From: Pseudanabaena sp. ABRG5-3
Lineage (GTDB): Bacteria; Cyanobacteriota; Cyanobacteriia; Pseudanabaenales; Pseudanabaenaceae
DNA: 64,000 nt
Assembly: GCF_003967015.1 (NCBI RefSeq)
Contig: NZ_AP017560.1
Coordinates: 3,284,048 to 3,348,047, forward strand
Reading direction: 5' to 3'
Part shown: positions 44,710 to 53,040 of the stretch, piece by piece
How positions within the stretch are numbered: the first letter of the stretch is position 1
How the letters are laid out: each line of letters begins with the position of its first letter
Program-made: the position numbers and the translations under genes
Notes under the pieces: model-generated
Database searches by the model: none
Told to the model about the DNA's origin: nothing
Seen by the model: only the letters and a program-made list of their open reading frames with translations

Positions 44710-45033
44710 ATGTTTAAAAAATTATTTATAGCTATTCCCATTTTTGGAGTTAGCCTTTCCTCTGCACTTTTAACGGTAGCCACACCCGCTAAAGCAGATT
44801 CATATTCTGTTGTATTTTCAACTGATATTTATTCCGAAATTAGTTCTCCAATCATTAATATGATCACTAATGATCAAGGGAATGAAAATATTGAAGTCTT
44901 AACCACAAGTATCAACTCTCCTATTAGTTTGCCTGAATTGCCACCAGCACCGCCACCACCACCAGCACCAACTCCACCACCACCACCAGCGCCAACTCCA
45001 CCACCACCACCGCCAGAGCCTTGCAACAAGTAA
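44710..45033 (+). CDS. Small secreted protein with proline-rich tail
   Basis: A 107-residue protein with a signal peptide (residues about 1-29, ending TPAKA), a short polar region, and a C-terminal tail of PPAPTPPPPP-type repeats ending EPCNK. It begins 25 bp after the porin stop, so both may share a transcript. The proline tail could bind cell-wall or act as spacer. DNA in the tail is a CCA/CCG tandem array, prone to length change. Family unknown. Confidence 0.65.
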   Translation: MFKKLFIAIPIFGVSLSSALLTVATPAKADSYSVVFSTDIYSEISSPIINMITNDQGNENIEVLTTSINSPISLPELPPAPPPPPAPTPPPPPAPTPPPPPPEPCNK

Positions 45034-45043
45034 ATCTAGTCAA

Positions 45044-45230
45044 TACCAATTCACGAAAGTGTGATCATACCTTCGTGAGTTCAAAACTAAACCCAGTTAG
45101 GGTTTACAAAATAGCTACAGCCTGTTGAGGCTTAAAGTAGTACAGGGAAATTGTTGAAAGTGCAGCGAACCCGTGCTTTCAACAATTTTTCTGGTTTTCA
45201 AATCAGTGCAAAGCGCTGGATGCCATGTTG
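45044..45230. repeat. Decayed family G and family C-like repeats
   Basis: TACCAATTCACGAAAGTGTG... at 45044 matches the left half of family G; its right hairpin is eroded. At about 45139-45225 AAATTGTTGAAAG...CTTTCAACAATTT followed by GTGCAAAGCGCTGG resembles family C. Confidence 0.55.
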
Positions 45231-45304
45231 CGATTGGGGATGAGACTATTTAGCTAACAAGAAAGAAATCTTTATCATAATCATGCAATAACGCAATATT
45301 TATA

Positions 45305-46039
45305 GTGTTGTCACCAAAGCAAAATCACTCTTTCTACTTTAAACAGTTTGCGATCTGCCAAGATCAATGTGCGATGAAAGTGGGGACGGATGGGATTTTG
45401 TTGGGGGCTTGGGTAAATGTTCCTGACAATGCTCAAATCTTAGATATCGGCACTGGTACAGGATTACTCGCTTTGATGTTGGCTCAGCGATCGCAAACTT
45501 CGGAGATCGCCCAAATTGATGCTGTCGAAATTGACCATGAAGCCTATGAGCAGGCTCAGGATAATATTCAAAATTCACCTTGGGGCGATCGCATCAAGAT
45601 CTATCACGGGAGAATTCAGGACTTTGCGGTTACTTGTCCTCAGCAATACGATCTGATTATTTCTAATCCGCCATTTTTTGAAAAAGCCTATAAAGCATCA
45701 GAAACATCGCGAACCTTAGCAAGACATAGCGACAGTCTGTTACAAACTGATATTCTCCACATCGCCAGTCGCTTACTTAAAATGGATGGTCATCTAGCAG
45801 TAATTTACCCAACAGATTTAGCACATAAGTTTTTGAATAAGGCTAGAGATTTTGGCTTGTGGTGCGATCGCCAAGTAAATATCAAACCAAGGCTACATAG
45901 TCCTATCAAACGGATTGCCTTAGAACTAAGCAAAACAAAATTTCCTCTGCAAGAAACTACGCTTACAATTGAGGAAAGCAAACATCTTTATACAGAAGAT
46001 TACGTTGCTTTAGTTAAAGACTTCTATCTAAATTTGTAG
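45305..46039 (+). CDS. tRNA1(Val) (adenine37-N6)-methyltransferase-like (TrmN6)
   Basis: A 244-residue class I methyltransferase. SAM motif LDIGTGTGLLALMLAQR; acidic EIDHEAYEQA; catalytic motif IISNPPFF (N-P-P-F, amino-methylating). The N-terminal FKQFAICQDQCAMKVGTDGI is diagnostic of TrmN6/YfiC proteins that methylate A37 of tRNA-Val. The start is GTG at 45305 or TTG at 45308; no ATG fits. Exact tRNA target is inferred by family. Confidence 0.88.
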   Translation: MLSPKQNHSFYFKQFAICQDQCAMKVGTDGILLGAWVNVPDNAQILDIGTGTGLLALMLAQRSQTSEIAQIDAVEIDHEAYEQAQDNIQNSPWGDRIKIYHGRIQDFAVTCPQQYDLIISNPPFFEKAYKASETSRTLARHSDSLLQTDILHIASRLLKMDGHLAVIYPTDLAHKFLNKARDFGLWCDRQVNIKPRLHSPIKRIALELSKTKFPLQETTLTIEESKHLYTEDYVALVKDFYLNL

Positions 46040-46105
46040 CTAAGATGAACAGCCCAAAGTGTTGCTCATCTTAGCCTATTGGTAAACCTAGCTAGAACTA
46101 ATCTC

Positions 46106-46576
46106 ATGCCATCTAATAGTTCAACTATGCCATCTACGCAACCTGCGATCGCAAATGGAGCTTTACGCCGAGTGCATCACATTGCTTTGAATGTGCGGGA
46201 TATGCAGGCTTCCTGTGATTTTTATGGCAATATTTTGGGACTGCATCAACTTGTTGGGGATGATGTTCCCAGTACGCTGATTGATCTAGTCGCAGCAGGC
46301 AAAGTGGCGAATTTTAGAACTCCTGATGGCACGATTCTCGATTTGTTTTGGGAACCAGAACTTACACCGCCCGATCCCAATCCACAGCGACAATTTACTC
46401 GCGCTAATCATCTCGCCTTTGATATTGCGCCTGAACTGTTTGATCAAGCTGTAGCAGTATTGCGATCGCATCAAGTCCAAATTGAGGGTGAGCCTGTTAC
46501 TCGTCCCACTGGCAGAGGCATTTATTTCTATGACCCCGATGGATTTCTGATTGAAATACGCTGCGATCCTTCTTGA
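46106..46576 (+). CDS. VOC-family (glyoxalase/bleomycin-resistance-like) protein
   Basis: A 156-residue protein with two beta-alpha-beta-beta-beta modules: VHHIALNVRDMQASCDFYGN, and RANHLAFDIAPELFDQAVAV with GRGIYFYDPDGFLIEIRC. His and Glu metal ligands are at their usual positions, so a metal-dependent lyase, isomerase or dioxygenase is possible. Substrate unknown. Start chosen at ATG 46106; ATG 46127 is also possible and the TTG at 46079 less so. Its stop and that of the convergent phosphatase share one hairpin. Confidence 0.82.
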   Translation: MPSNSSTMPSTQPAIANGALRRVHHIALNVRDMQASCDFYGNILGLHQLVGDDVPSTLIDLVAAGKVANFRTPDGTILDLFWEPELTPPDPNPQRQFTRANHLAFDIAPELFDQAVAVLRSHQVQIEGEPVTRPTGRGIYFYDPDGFLIEIRCDPS

Positions 46577-46607
46577 TACAAAACTCACTTCGTGAGTTTT
46601 GTATCAA
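46573..46607. terminator. Bidirectional hairpin shared by two convergent stops
   Basis: TTGATACAAAACTCAC-TTC-GTGAGTTTTGTATCAA, perfect 16-bp arms. The VOC stop (TGA) is in the left arm and the phosphatase stop (TCA on plus) also lies within it. Confidence 0.75.
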
Positions 46608-47151
46608 TGAAATTTTGCCAAGTCTCGTTAGGCTTCCAAATTTTATGTAAATCAGCGATCGCCTGTTCATGGTCACAATTTAAGTGCAGGCGGCGATAGA
46701 GATAGATAAAAGCAGAAACGCGCATATTCTTAGCACAATGGACAAAGATTTTTTGATTTTGGCGTTGCTCCATTGCTTGCAGGAATGAGTCCAAATCCGC
46801 CATCGTGGGACTTTCCCAATTCACAGGAATAGCAATATATTCCATCCCCAAGGATTGCACTAGTTGTGCTTCATTAGCGATCGCACCTTCAGAAGTTGGT
46901 AGTGCCAGATTAATCACAGTTTCATAACCAGCATCAGCAATTGCACGTAACTGCTCGACAGTGGGCTGTCCTGCTGTAGCGAGTTTGTCTGAAATTTGCA
47001 GGAAGTTAATAATTTCTGCTAGGCGATCGCCATTTTGATTCATAAATCGGTTCATAAACAACTTAGTTCCCATTTCGGTCTTAGCTGAGAAGATCAGGTA
47101 TAGAATCAACAATGTGATTCCTCCCAAAAGTTGAAGCCAACCATTATCCAT
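46585..47151 (-). CDS. Protein-tyrosine-phosphatase-like protein with C-x4-R motif
   Basis: A 188-residue protein with an N-terminal membrane helix (residues about 7-23: LLGGITLLILYLIFSA) and a dual-specificity-phosphatase-like domain: QISDKLATAGQPTVEQLRAI, then FVHCAKNMRVSAFIYLY. The catalytic loop has only four residues between Cys and Arg (C-AKNM-R), not the canonical five; I believe this HCxxNxRVSAF variant recurs in a bacterial subfamily. Its ATG overlaps the purE stop by one base (TAATG), so it is coupled to purE. Activity is uncertain. Confidence 0.78.
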   Translation of the reverse strand: MDNGWLQLLGGITLLILYLIFSAKTEMGTKLFMNRFMNQNGDRLAEIINFLQISDKLATAGQPTVEQLRAIADAGYETVINLALPTSEGAIANEAQLVQSLGMEYIAIPVNWESPTMADLDSFLQAMEQRQNQKIFVHCAKNMRVSAFIYLYRRLHLNCDHEQAIADLHKIWKPNETWQNFIDTKLTK

Positions 47152-47678
47152 TACATCTGTTGTAAATATTTTTCGCTACCCAATTCTTCAAGTTTCTCTT
47201 GCTTTTCCATCACCATATCTTTTAGGGATGTGCGATAGGCAATCACCTGTTCGAGCAGTTCAGGATTTTGACTGGCTAGGATTTGGACGGCTAGCAGTCC
47301 CGCATTATCCGCATTACCGATCGCCACAGTCGCCACAGGAATTCCCTTGGGCATCTGGACGATTGAATAGAGAGAATCTACGCCACTCAATTGACGAGTG
47401 GAAACTGGTACGCCAATTACGGGCAAAGGTGATAGCGCGGCAACCATCCCTGGTAAATGGGCGGCTCCACCAGCGCCTGCAATAATCACGCGAATACCAC
47501 GAGTATGGGCAGTTTTGGCAAATTCCACCATCCGTTCTGGTGTGCGATGGGCGGAGATAATTGCAACTTCGTGGGGAATATTAAACTGTTGGCAAATGGC
47601 GATCGCGCCTTGCATGGTGGGTAAGTCGGAATCGCTACCCATAATGATGCTGACTTGGGGTTGATTGTTCATTATCAT
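47151..47678 (-). CDS. purE: N5-carboxyaminoimidazole ribonucleotide mutase
   Basis: Class I PurE converts N5-CAIR to CAIR in purine synthesis. Motifs: [12 protein letters not shown] (substrate-binding serine/aspartate), SAHRTPERM with the catalytic histidine, [15 protein letters not shown] and [21 protein letters not shown]. The 175-residue length fits. Translationally coupled to the downstream phosphatase-like gene. An ATG at 47672 is an alternative start. Confidence 0.97.
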   Translation of the reverse strand: MIMNNQPQVSIIMGSDSDLPTMQGAIAICQQFNIPHEVAIISAHRTPERMVEFAKTAHTRGIRVIIAGAGGAAHLPGMVAALSPLPVIGVPVSTRQLSGVDSLYSIVQMPKGIPVATVAIGNADNAGLLAVQILASQNPELLEQVIAYRTSLKDMVMEKQEKLEELGSEKYLQQM

Positions 47679-47704
47679 GATGTGATTGTTGTCGTGATTT
47701 GAGG

Positions 47705-47724
47705 CAAGGGGCTTAAGCCCCTTG
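47705..47724. repeat. Family H palindrome over the hydrolase stop
   Basis: CAAGGGGCTTAAGCCCCTTG, perfect. Read on the minus strand it encodes Q-G-A-stop, the end of the alpha/beta hydrolase. Confidence 0.82.
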
Positions 47725-48621
47725 TTCTAAAAAGTTGAGGATTTCTTGCGCTGTAATTGCAGGACGTTCTAGATGGGGAACGTGACCACTGTTATCAACC
47801 CAAACTAGTTTGTTATTGGGAATGATGGATTGGAACTTGGCGGCATCTTTTGTGCCGAGAATGCGATCGCGATCGCCCCAGAGAATTAGTGTTTCTTGCT
47901 GTAAGTAGACTAATTGATCGGCAAAGGAACCATAGCCGCCACTCTTGGTAAAAGAGATGAGCGCTTCATTCCAGCGTGGCATCGCTAAATGGAGTGCGGC
48001 GCATACCTCGGCATCACTAGTGACAAAGCTAGGATCAGCATAGGCTTTGAGGCTGACTTCTCGCCGAACTTTAGGACTACGGAGAAAGTCGGTTGCCATG
48101 CGATCTAAGGGGGGCACAAGAAATTTACCCGCCGCCGTTCCCTTTCGCATTCCTGCACTACCGATGAGAACTAGCTTCTTGACGACTTCGGGATAGGTGA
48201 GCGCAAAGTCAATGGCGGCGGCTCCACCCATCGATGCCCCCACAAGAATGATCGGCTTAGCGATCGCAGTTTTCCAGAAATAATAGAGATGATCTTTGAT
48301 CGTTTCAGGGCTGACTTGACCATCGACAAGGCGCTCGGTTAAGCCGAAGCCAAATAAATCCATCGCAAAGGTTTGATGAGTTGGCGCAAGCCTTGGAATG
48401 AGACGACGAAACTCAAATAGAGAGCTATCAAAACCATGTAATAGCAAAATTGGCGCTTGCTCATCTCTTGGCTGACCATCACAAACATAGCTCGTCAAAA
48501 TCACTTCACTTGTAAAGGAGGTTGAGACTAAGCAAAATTGGATTTGGTCCGCAAGGGCGATCGAAGTCGATTCGGTAAGTTGCGATCGCAGTTGGATCAC
48601 TTCAGGCGGTAAATTGGACAT
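47713..48621 (-). CDS. Alpha/beta-fold hydrolase
   Basis: A 302-residue hydrolase. Oxyanion-hole HG is in LLLHGFDSS; nucleophile elbow GASMGGA; acid in [10 protein letters not shown]; catalytic histidine in [12 protein letters not shown]. No signal peptide, so cytosolic. The substrate cannot be predicted. The terminal QGA is encoded by a family H palindrome. It is followed upstream by a membrane protein gene 12 bp away, same strand. Confidence 0.9.
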   Translation of the reverse strand: MSNLPPEVIQLRSQLTESTSIALADQIQFCLVSTSFTSEVILTSYVCDGQPRDEQAPILLLHGFDSSLFEFRRLIPRLAPTHQTFAMDLFGFGLTERLVDGQVSPETIKDHLYYFWKTAIAKPIILVGASMGGAAAIDFALTYPEVVKKLVLIGSAGMRKGTAAGKFLVPPLDRMATDFLRSPKVRREVSLKAYADPSFVTSDAEVCAALHLAMPRWNEALISFTKSGGYGSFADQLVYLQQETLILWGDRDRILGTKDAAKFQSIIPNNKLVWVDNSGHVPHLERPAITAQEILNFLEQGA

Positions 48622-48633
48622 TAACTATCTAAA

Positions 48634-49410
48634 CTACAATGATTCCGAAATCTCACTACTTTCATTATTTAAAGTGAGAGCAGGTTGGGCTTCCTCTACT
48701 TTAGCTTGGCGATGTAAGCGCATTTTCGCAAGGGTTGCTCCTGTAATCGTGGCATAAAAAGGGGTAAATCCTAGGAAAAACAATAGAATCCCTCTCAAAC
48801 TGCCCATGCCTCGAAAAATTAACATAATAGCGATCGCGCTAAAGAAGACTAAAGCGACATTAACGACAATCCACCAAAATAATCGCCGCTTCGCAACTGT
48901 ATTACCTACACCATTCCACAAAATCAGCCATTGCAAAACCCCTAATAAAAGTCCTGCTAAAACTAACCATAGGGAATTGGTGATTAATACGGGAAGGCGA
49001 TCAATGATATTGCTCTCTGCGAAAGACCCATCGGCACTGATCACAAACCCAAATTGGGCAGTATAAGCCAAACTGGTTGCCGCAAAGCCAATCCAAGTCC
49101 AACCAAAGGTACTTGCCATAATCCACCATGCAGGCGATCGCAAAAAGCGGCGCAACACCAAATATTGCATTAAGCCCACAAATGCACCGACAACCAAAGC
49201 ACCACTGATAAGGCCAGTGGTGACGGGACAGGTAAGACTGCCAAAGCCTGTATGACAAATTTTTAAATCGATGAGGCGATCGCTTAGGTAAAGGACTCCT
49301 AAGATACAAGCAGGTATTCCTAAAATATTACCGATCGCAGTACCGACAAAGGTTGCAAGTACCCAGCGCCACCATAGACCTACAGCAGATAAAGGACGTT
49401 GTTTTTGCAT
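48634..49410 (-). CDS. Polytopic membrane protein of unknown function
   Basis: A 258-residue protein with about six membrane helices (e.g. TFVGTAIGNILGIPACILGV, LWLVLAGLLLGVLQWLIL, VVNVALVFFSAIAIMLIF) and a charged C-terminal tail (about residues 230-258). The repeated LxxGVLQWLIL/GLMQYLVL pattern suggests an internal duplication. I recognise no transporter motif. It is 12 bp upstream of the hydrolase gene, so they probably form an operon. Confidence 0.7.
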   Translation of the reverse strand: MQKQRPLSAVGLWWRWVLATFVGTAIGNILGIPACILGVLYLSDRLIDLKICHTGFGSLTCPVTTGLISGALVVGAFVGLMQYLVLRRFLRSPAWWIMASTFGWTWIGFAATSLAYTAQFGFVISADGSFAESNIIDRLPVLITNSLWLVLAGLLLGVLQWLILWNGVGNTVAKRRLFWWIVVNVALVFFSAIAIMLIFRGMGSLRGILLFFLGFTPFYATITGATLAKMRLHRQAKVEEAQPALTLNNESSEISESL

Positions 49411-49468
49411 TGTGTATTCTCATTCCGCCTTGATTTTGCTTTAGACAAAATTAAACTCACGATGATTC

Positions 49469-50986
49469 CTAGATTAGCTCTTCCGTTACAATCCTACGCA
49501 AAATTTCCGTAACTGTAGCAGCCATGCGGGAATCAATTTCTAAAGCTTCGCGATCGGGATCTTTGAGATCAAGTGCGGCTCTAAGGGTCATATTCACGGA
49601 ACGAAACTTCGGTAAGGGCTGATCGTGGGATGTCGCAAGGCGATCCACAAATTGAACACAAGCAGTATAGGTCAGTTCTGAGCGTTTCCGTTGATCGCTA
49701 TAGCCAAAGCCCATCTTCGAGATCACAACGGGATCGCTAATAAAATATTGCAAGCCTAAAGCTGCGATCGCTGCATCCACATATCTGGCCGTATCTTGCC
49801 CCATCGCATTGATTAAATTACTGAGGCTATGCCATTGAGCATAGGGTAAACGATTGGTTGGTGGAATATGCCGATGCCATGCGATTTGCGAAACGATGCG
49901 GGTGAGATCGTAGGCAGAAATCAAATTTTCCCCACGATGCGCTTCGGTAGAAGCATCAACAAAATCTCGACCTGTGGCATCTAGCAAAATCGGTTGTTCG
50001 ATATAGGGCTTTTCGCCATAGCGTCCTTGAAAAGATAATTTGGAGTTACCCGTGATTGCCTTGAGCCAACCCTCTAGTTCTAGGGGTGTGGCAAACTGCT
50101 TAAACATGGCAGCTAAGGCATTGGAGGTCATGCCATCGGACTCATCGTAGTTGCAAATGCGTTGCGCCATTTCCGCAAAGGATCGGGGTTGCTGTTGATT
50201 CTTGGGATCCGCGATCGCACAGCTCGCGATCGCTTGATTGGGTTCTGCTTGATTTGCTTTACCGATGGTATATAGCAGGGGCAAAATTTTTGTCGAACTC
50301 CAAAACTGGGCATTTCTGAGAGGATTTTTGCCGATCCAACGAGCCAGCATCTGACCATTGACGACACTACCGATGCAGATACATGCCTCTTGAATGCTTT
50401 CATGGAGAAACTCTAAGCCAATATTTTCGATATTCGGGATTTGTCCAAGGTTAGGATAGGGACGAAAGCGCACCCTGATTTGAGTTCCCGCCAGCATTGC
50501 TATTTCACCATAGGAAACTACATTCACACCGTCAGGCAAAGTCGAGAGACGGGTGGGATAGGCAGGAATATGACCTAATAAAGGCGATGGGGCAAAGTTA
50601 CGATTGGGTAGACTTTTCATCGATCCCGCCGCACAACCATTCACTCCGCGATCGAGAAAGCCAAGGTGATTGGAGTCAGCTTGTCCCATATTGACGAAAA
50701 TGCGCTGGGAGTTGGTAAATTTTTGTAAGAGGCGATCGCCATCCCCTAAAATTTCTAGCAAATGCCTGACTACCGCAGGAATTTGCAACAGGCTATTGGT
50801 AATTGCTTGGGAATTGGCATCTAAAATTGTGTCGATACTGAGGGCATTGGCAAACTGCACAAATGCAGCTTCGGTTAACTTGCCATAGATGCCATCCACT
50901 TCGCCATCGTATAACCCTAACTGGAGCAACCCTACTTGAGCCTTGGTTAGTTCGTCCAGCGAAAGCTTGATATCTGTCACCGCCAT
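49469..50986 (-). CDS. Peptidoglycan-binding-like protein with a possible serine-transferase (PBP-like) domain
   Basis: A 505-residue protein without signal peptide. Residues about 12-49 match a PG_binding_1 helix bundle (GLLQLGLYDGEVDGIYG). The larger part contains FWSSTKILPLLYT (residues 228-240), which looks like the SxxK active-site motif of beta-lactamase/PBP folds (S230, K233), with DESDGMTSNALAAMFKQF about 60 residues later as a candidate second motif. I cannot find a clear KTG. Function is inferred from these motifs only. Confidence 0.6.
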   Translation of the reverse strand: MAVTDIKLSLDELTKAQVGLLQLGLYDGEVDGIYGKLTEAAFVQFANALSIDTILDANSQAITNSLLQIPAVVRHLLEILGDGDRLLQKFTNSQRIFVNMGQADSNHLGFLDRGVNGCAAGSMKSLPNRNFAPSPLLGHIPAYPTRLSTLPDGVNVVSYGEIAMLAGTQIRVRFRPYPNLGQIPNIENIGLEFLHESIQEACICIGSVVNGQMLARWIGKNPLRNAQFWSSTKILPLLYTIGKANQAEPNQAIASCAIADPKNQQQPRSFAEMAQRICNYDESDGMTSNALAAMFKQFATPLELEGWLKAITGNSKLSFQGRYGEKPYIEQPILLDATGRDFVDASTEAHRGENLISAYDLTRIVSQIAWHRHIPPTNRLPYAQWHSLSNLINAMGQDTARYVDAAIAALGLQYFISDPVVISKMGFGYSDQRKRSELTYTACVQFVDRLATSHDQPLPKFRSVNMTLRAALDLKDPDREALEIDSRMAATVTEILRRIVTEELI

Positions 50987-51039
50987 TAAATTCCTCTACA
51001 AAAAAGCCTTAATTTGATCGCAATAAATAATCGTTGTAA

Positions 51040-51170
51040 TAGCAGGACTTGATGCAGCTAAAGCAATGAAAGCCATAAAGCCCAAGAGGTGAGTTGCGGC
51101 GCGAAGCGCCGCAACTCACCTCTTGGGCTTTGATTTGTCCTAGCTATCTCTTTCATGGCTATATTACCTA
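51040..51170. repeat. Family A element, about 130 bp
   Basis: Core 51077-51131: perfect 26-bp arms AAAGCCCAAGAGGTGAG.. around GAA. Flanks include AATGAAAGCCAT and ATGGCTATATTAC and the family text GATTTGTCCTAGCTAT. Confidence 0.82.
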
Positions 51171-51233
51171 TTACTATTACTAGTTTATCGAGAAGCTTGA
51201 CGATTTCAATGTGTTCCCAGACTCATTTGGGAA

Positions 51234-52898
51234 TTAGGACTCAGGGGCAGGTTTGCCGAAATTACCCACACCTAAATATAATTCGGCAACTTCAGGATCG
51301 TTTAACAAATCATTTCCCTTGCCTGTAAATTCATCTTTGCCCAAGTGCATCACATATCCGCGATCAGCGATCGCTAGAGCCTTACGTGCATTCTGCTCCA
51401 CCAAAATAATCGATGTCCCCGTTTGATTAATTTTTTGAATCAAATTAAAAATGTCCTGTACCAAAATGGGTGATAAAGCCGCCGAAGGTTCATCCAAAAT
51501 CAATAGCTTGGGTTCTAGCATCATCGCTCGCCCCATCGCCAACATTTGCCTTTCCCCACCTGAGAGCGTTCCTGCCCTTTGATTGCACCGCTTCGCTAAT
51601 ACTGGAAATGTTTCATAGATTTTGTCCTTGAGATCCTTGATATTGCCATCACGGGTATAAGCCCCCATATCCAAATTGTCAGAAATACTCAGCGATGGAA
51701 ACACATTGGCAATTTGAGGGACATAGCTAATCCCTAGACGCACGATTTGCTCTGGCTTCAGCCCAATTAAGTTGCGATCGCCAAATAATATTTCCCCAGA
51801 TCGCACTGGTACTAGCCCAAATATTGCCTTGGCGAAGGTGGATTTCCCTGCACCATTGGAGCCAATCACCGTTACCAGTTCGCCTTCATAGACCGATAGA
51901 TTTGCCCCTTGCAAAATATCTACGCCTTCCACATATCCCGCCACAACATTACGGGCTGCAAGGATCAGGTTTTGGGAAATTGGTCTTTCAAAATTTTTAG
52001 TAGCAATATTAGACTTAATGATATCGTGAATGGATAGCTCATTCGATTTCACAGATTTAAGAGGCTCCTGTGAACTCCTCAATTTTACTTTGCTATCATT
52101 AATCACATTAAGTGATTTTAGAGCGTCTAAAGATATTTTTGCATTGGGATATCGATCTCCAATTCTAGGTGCAGTCATCTTCTCTAACCACTCGATAAAC
52201 TGTGGATCAAGTCTTGAGACAAGATGCTTAAATACAATTCTGCCATCTTCATCTGTAAGCCTATTCATATCTCTTGATTTAGTATTTGTTAGTAAGCAAA
52301 TCAAAGTTGCTCCTAAACCGTAGAGATCAGTTGCTTCGGTAAGTTCTTTGTAATAAATTTGTTCTGGAGCCATGAATCCAAACGTACCAGATGCTACGCT
52401 GCTCATTGCACCCTCACCACTACCTATTCTTGCAAATCCGAAATCAATTAGATAAATATTAAAATGCTCATCCACCAAAATATTTTCTGGCTTGATATCG
52501 CGATGAAAAACTGGCGGAATAAGATTTTGTAGATATATCAAAATCTCTAGAATCTGAACTGCAATTTCTTTAACTTGATATGGCTCGAAACTACGAGGTA
52601 TTGATAGTGGCTTTGCTTCTTTGTATTCCTGCACAATACAAAAACCATCATCAGTTTCAAATGAATCTAAATAGGTTGGAATCCTTTCATGCTTTAGAGA
52701 CCTAAGAATATCCCGTTCTCGTTCAGTTTGTTTAAATCCAGACCAAGTAGTTTGACTTTTTGCAAACTGAAATTGCTTGATTACTACCAAAGCACCACTA
52801 TGGATGTTTTTTGCTAAATAAACAACCCTACCCCCTTGAAGATTGCTTCCTAACTCCTTGATCACTTGATATGACTGAAAATTGGGTAAATTGCTCAT
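51234..52898 (-). CDS. Ser/Thr protein kinase fused to LivF-type ABC ATPase
   Basis: A 554-residue two-domain fusion. Residues 1-265 are a complete Hanks-type kinase: K41 in VVIKQF, the alpha-C glutamate in TERERDI, HRDIKPEN (132-139), IDFGFA (151-156), and MAPEQ (176-180). After a linker (about 265-312) residues 313-554 form a LivF-like ABC ATPase: Walker A GSNGAGKS (347-354), Q-loop YVPQ, signature LSGGE (445-449), Walker B LLILDEP (465-471), H-loop region LVEQNARKAL. LivF normally is a separate protein of about 235 residues. With LivG (57632) and LivM (60218) nearby it probably energises a branched-chain amino acid or urea importer and may phosphorylate it. No stop or frameshift separates the halves. 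Confidence 0.9.
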   Translation of the reverse strand: MSNLPNFQSYQVIKELGSNLQGGRVVYLAKNIHSGALVVIKQFQFAKSQTTWSGFKQTERERDILRSLKHERIPTYLDSFETDDGFCIVQEYKEAKPLSIPRSFEPYQVKEIAVQILEILIYLQNLIPPVFHRDIKPENILVDEHFNIYLIDFGFARIGSGEGAMSSVASGTFGFMAPEQIYYKELTEATDLYGLGATLICLLTNTKSRDMNRLTDEDGRIVFKHLVSRLDPQFIEWLEKMTAPRIGDRYPNAKISLDALKSLNVINDSKVKLRSSQEPLKSVKSNELSIHDIIKSNIATKNFERPISQNLILAARNVVAGYVEGVDILQGANLSVYEGELVTVIGSNGAGKSTFAKAIFGLVPVRSGEILFGDRNLIGLKPEQIVRLGISYVPQIANVFPSLSISDNLDMGAYTRDGNIKDLKDKIYETFPVLAKRCNQRAGTLSGGERQMLAMGRAMMLEPKLLILDEPSAALSPILVQDIFNLIQKINQTGTSIILVEQNARKALAIADRGYVMHLGKDEFTGKGNDLLNDPEVAELYLGVGNFGKPAPES

Positions 52899-53040
52899 GG
52901 TTGCTCAAATAAATACTCAAGCTAGTGAATGTTTTAAGTTTAGTGTACCGTAGCTTTTTAGTAAGACTACGGTAGTATCTTGTATAAAATCAAATAAAAA
53001 TGTAGTATCTAAGAAATTTACAGTATCACTTAATTCATCC

